Notes under the pieces: generated by a model
What the model was told of the DNA's origin: nothing
The model's database searches: none
The model's input: only the letters and a program-made list of their open reading frames with translations
Source: Halorussus halophilus
GTDB taxonomy: Archaea > Halobacteriota > Halobacteria > Halobacteriales > Haladaptataceae
Length of the DNA: 64,000 nucleotides
Direction of reading: 5' to 3'
Assembly (NCBI RefSeq): GCF_008831545.1
Contig: NZ_CP044525.1
Coordinates: 62,001 to 126,000 of the forward strand
Position numbers and translations under genes: made by a program
Part shown: one piece after another, positions 63,160 through 64,000 of the stretch
How positions within the stretch are numbered: the first letter of the stretch is position 1
Layout: the number at the start of each line of letters is the position of its first letter

Positions 63160-64000
63160 TGCTGAACTCACCCTCTGTATTCAGCAGTCCCTTCCTCTCG
63201 GAATCACGGACAGTCGCTCTCCTCATTTGAAATAGCGAGGTTTCGCTCCAGATTGTGAACAATGCACTTGATGACGAGTTCGCGGAACTGCTTCCACCAG
63301 TCTCGTGAGCGGACGAATGCGCCATATTTCCGTTTGAGGCGAGAATTTACGGTCTCGTTCTGACTGCGCTGACCGTAGAGATTAGTATCCAGCCGAGCGT
63401 TCCATGCCTTGTGGAGCGACGAAAACTCGCGGTGCTTGATGAGCGGTCGAACACCAGTCTCACGGGCCAACGCGCGAATCTTCTGGTCGTCGTATCCCTT
63501 GTCGCCAAGGAGAATATCGACTTCCTCGATATTTCGCATGATGAGTGACGGCGCGATCTTCGAGTCGTGTTTTCTGGTCGTCGTCACGTGTACGTCGAGA
63601 ATCGCGTTCGACCTCGTATCCACGAGAAGGGTAACTTTCAACTGCTGAATCGTCAGCTTCGTTCGTTTCGTGTAGTGCTTTGAGGCGTGACTCCGGTCAA
63701 AACCGGAGGCGTCGATTCCGACGACACCGTTGGTCGGGAGGAGTGTGACCGAGAGGTTGAGCAGAACGCGCCAAACCGCCATATCAAGCCGGTTGAACGC
63801 TTTACATAGCGTTGATGGTGTCGGGAGTCCCTCAAGATTGAGGGCGCTCCGAATCCGAGGCATCTCGATGAGTTCGTCAAGAAGCGTCCGGTACGTCGTA
63901 TTCTTCCGCACCTTGAGACATAGCAAGACGATGTGTTGATGGAGCGTGTACCGCCGTTTCGAGAACTTCGACGAGTAGCGAGCGACAGCTCGACGAGCCA
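63160..64000 (-). mobile_element. IS5-type insertion sequence, partial
   Basis: The transposase gene runs out of the window. The 3' side has TGCTGAA/TTCAGCA (63160-63186) just before its stop. The true end was not found. Confidence 0.6.
63204..64000 (-). CDS. IS5-family DDE transposase, 5' end outside window
   Basis: At least 265 residues. The frame is open to the window end: RYSSKFSKRRYTLHQHIVLL leads into CLKVRKNTTYRTLLDELIEM. The DDE core shows VVGIDASGFDRSHASKHYTK (first Asp), EVDILLGDKGYDDQKIRAL (second Asp), and SQNETVNSRLKRKYG (Glu). It ends at 63204. All acids seem present, so it may be active. Confidence 0.88.
   Translation of the reverse strand, partial: ARRAVARYSSKFSKRRYTLHQHIVLLCLKVRKNTTYRTLLDELIEMPRIRSALNLEGLPTPSTLCKAFNRLDMAVWRVLLNLSVTLLPTNGVVGIDASGFDRSHASKHYTKRTKLTIQQLKVTLLVDTRSNAILDVHVTTTRKHDSKIAPSLIMRNIEEVDILLGDKGYDDQKIRALARETGVRPLIKHREFSSLHKAWNARLDTNLYGQRSQNETVNSRLKRKYGAFVRSRDWWKQFRELVIKCIVHNLERNLAISNEESDCP

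Overview
This window looks like part of a megaplasmid or secondary replicon of a halophilic archaeon. The proteins are acidic, many families are haloarchaeal (DUF5789, DUF7342, HalX-style small zinc ribbons, FilR1-type regulators), ATGA start/stop overlaps are frequent, and an Orc1/Cdc6-type replication origin lies at about 53.6-56.1 kb. No rRNA, tRNA or CRISPR array was recognised. All calls come from reading sequence and translations by eye; no database search was run.

Layout. 0-5.7 kb: stable genes (universal stress protein, MgtE magnesium transporter, a four-CBS protein, zinc ribbon, and a DisA_N-like protein without a normal start). 5.9-7.8 kb: an IS200/IS605 element (TnpA+TnpB) next to an HNH endonuclease remnant. 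8-16.7 kb: small accessory genes, many in toxin-antitoxin pairs (TumE/TumA with an internal stop, a DUF7342 pair, AbrB/VapC), plus a SWIM protein and a DUF234 ATPase. Several are preceded by a hairpin with a conserved G-rich loop and a variable stem. 16.8-18.7 kb: a second IS200/IS605 element that cuts off vapC. 18.7-21.8 kb: a CARDB-like protein, IS debris and an MNT/HEPN pair.

21.8-35.7 kb is a GC-rich catabolic island: two FAH-family hydrolases, an MFS transporter, an aldo/keto reductase, a dipeptide-type ABC transporter whose binding protein looks circularly permuted, an amidase and an HpaI-type aldolase. It probably imports and degrades an organic acid, amide or peptide-like compound; the substrate is not evident. 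IS pieces flank it on both sides.

35.7-53.3 kb is mixed accessory DNA: a solo TnpB element, a pentapeptide-repeat protein with a channel-like C-terminus, a zinc alcohol dehydrogenase, RNase H, tandem DUF1254/DUF1214 proteins, VapBC, stress proteins, a metalloprotease lipoprotein, a methyltransferase with a degenerate alpha/beta hydrolase, and a FilR1-type regulator. Several broken genes lie among them.

53.6-60.7 kb is the replication module: an origin with inverted ORB repeats, two orc1/cdc6 genes, and an operon of a RecA-like protein without Walker A, a small protein and a PolB2-type polymerase. 60.8-64 kb: formate/nitrite-type transporter, TrkA-C membrane protein, IS5-like transposase running off the window. 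Two dispersed repeat families (the G-loop hairpins and a CTAACCAACA/TGTTGGTTAG inverted repeat) are not explained by the gene content.
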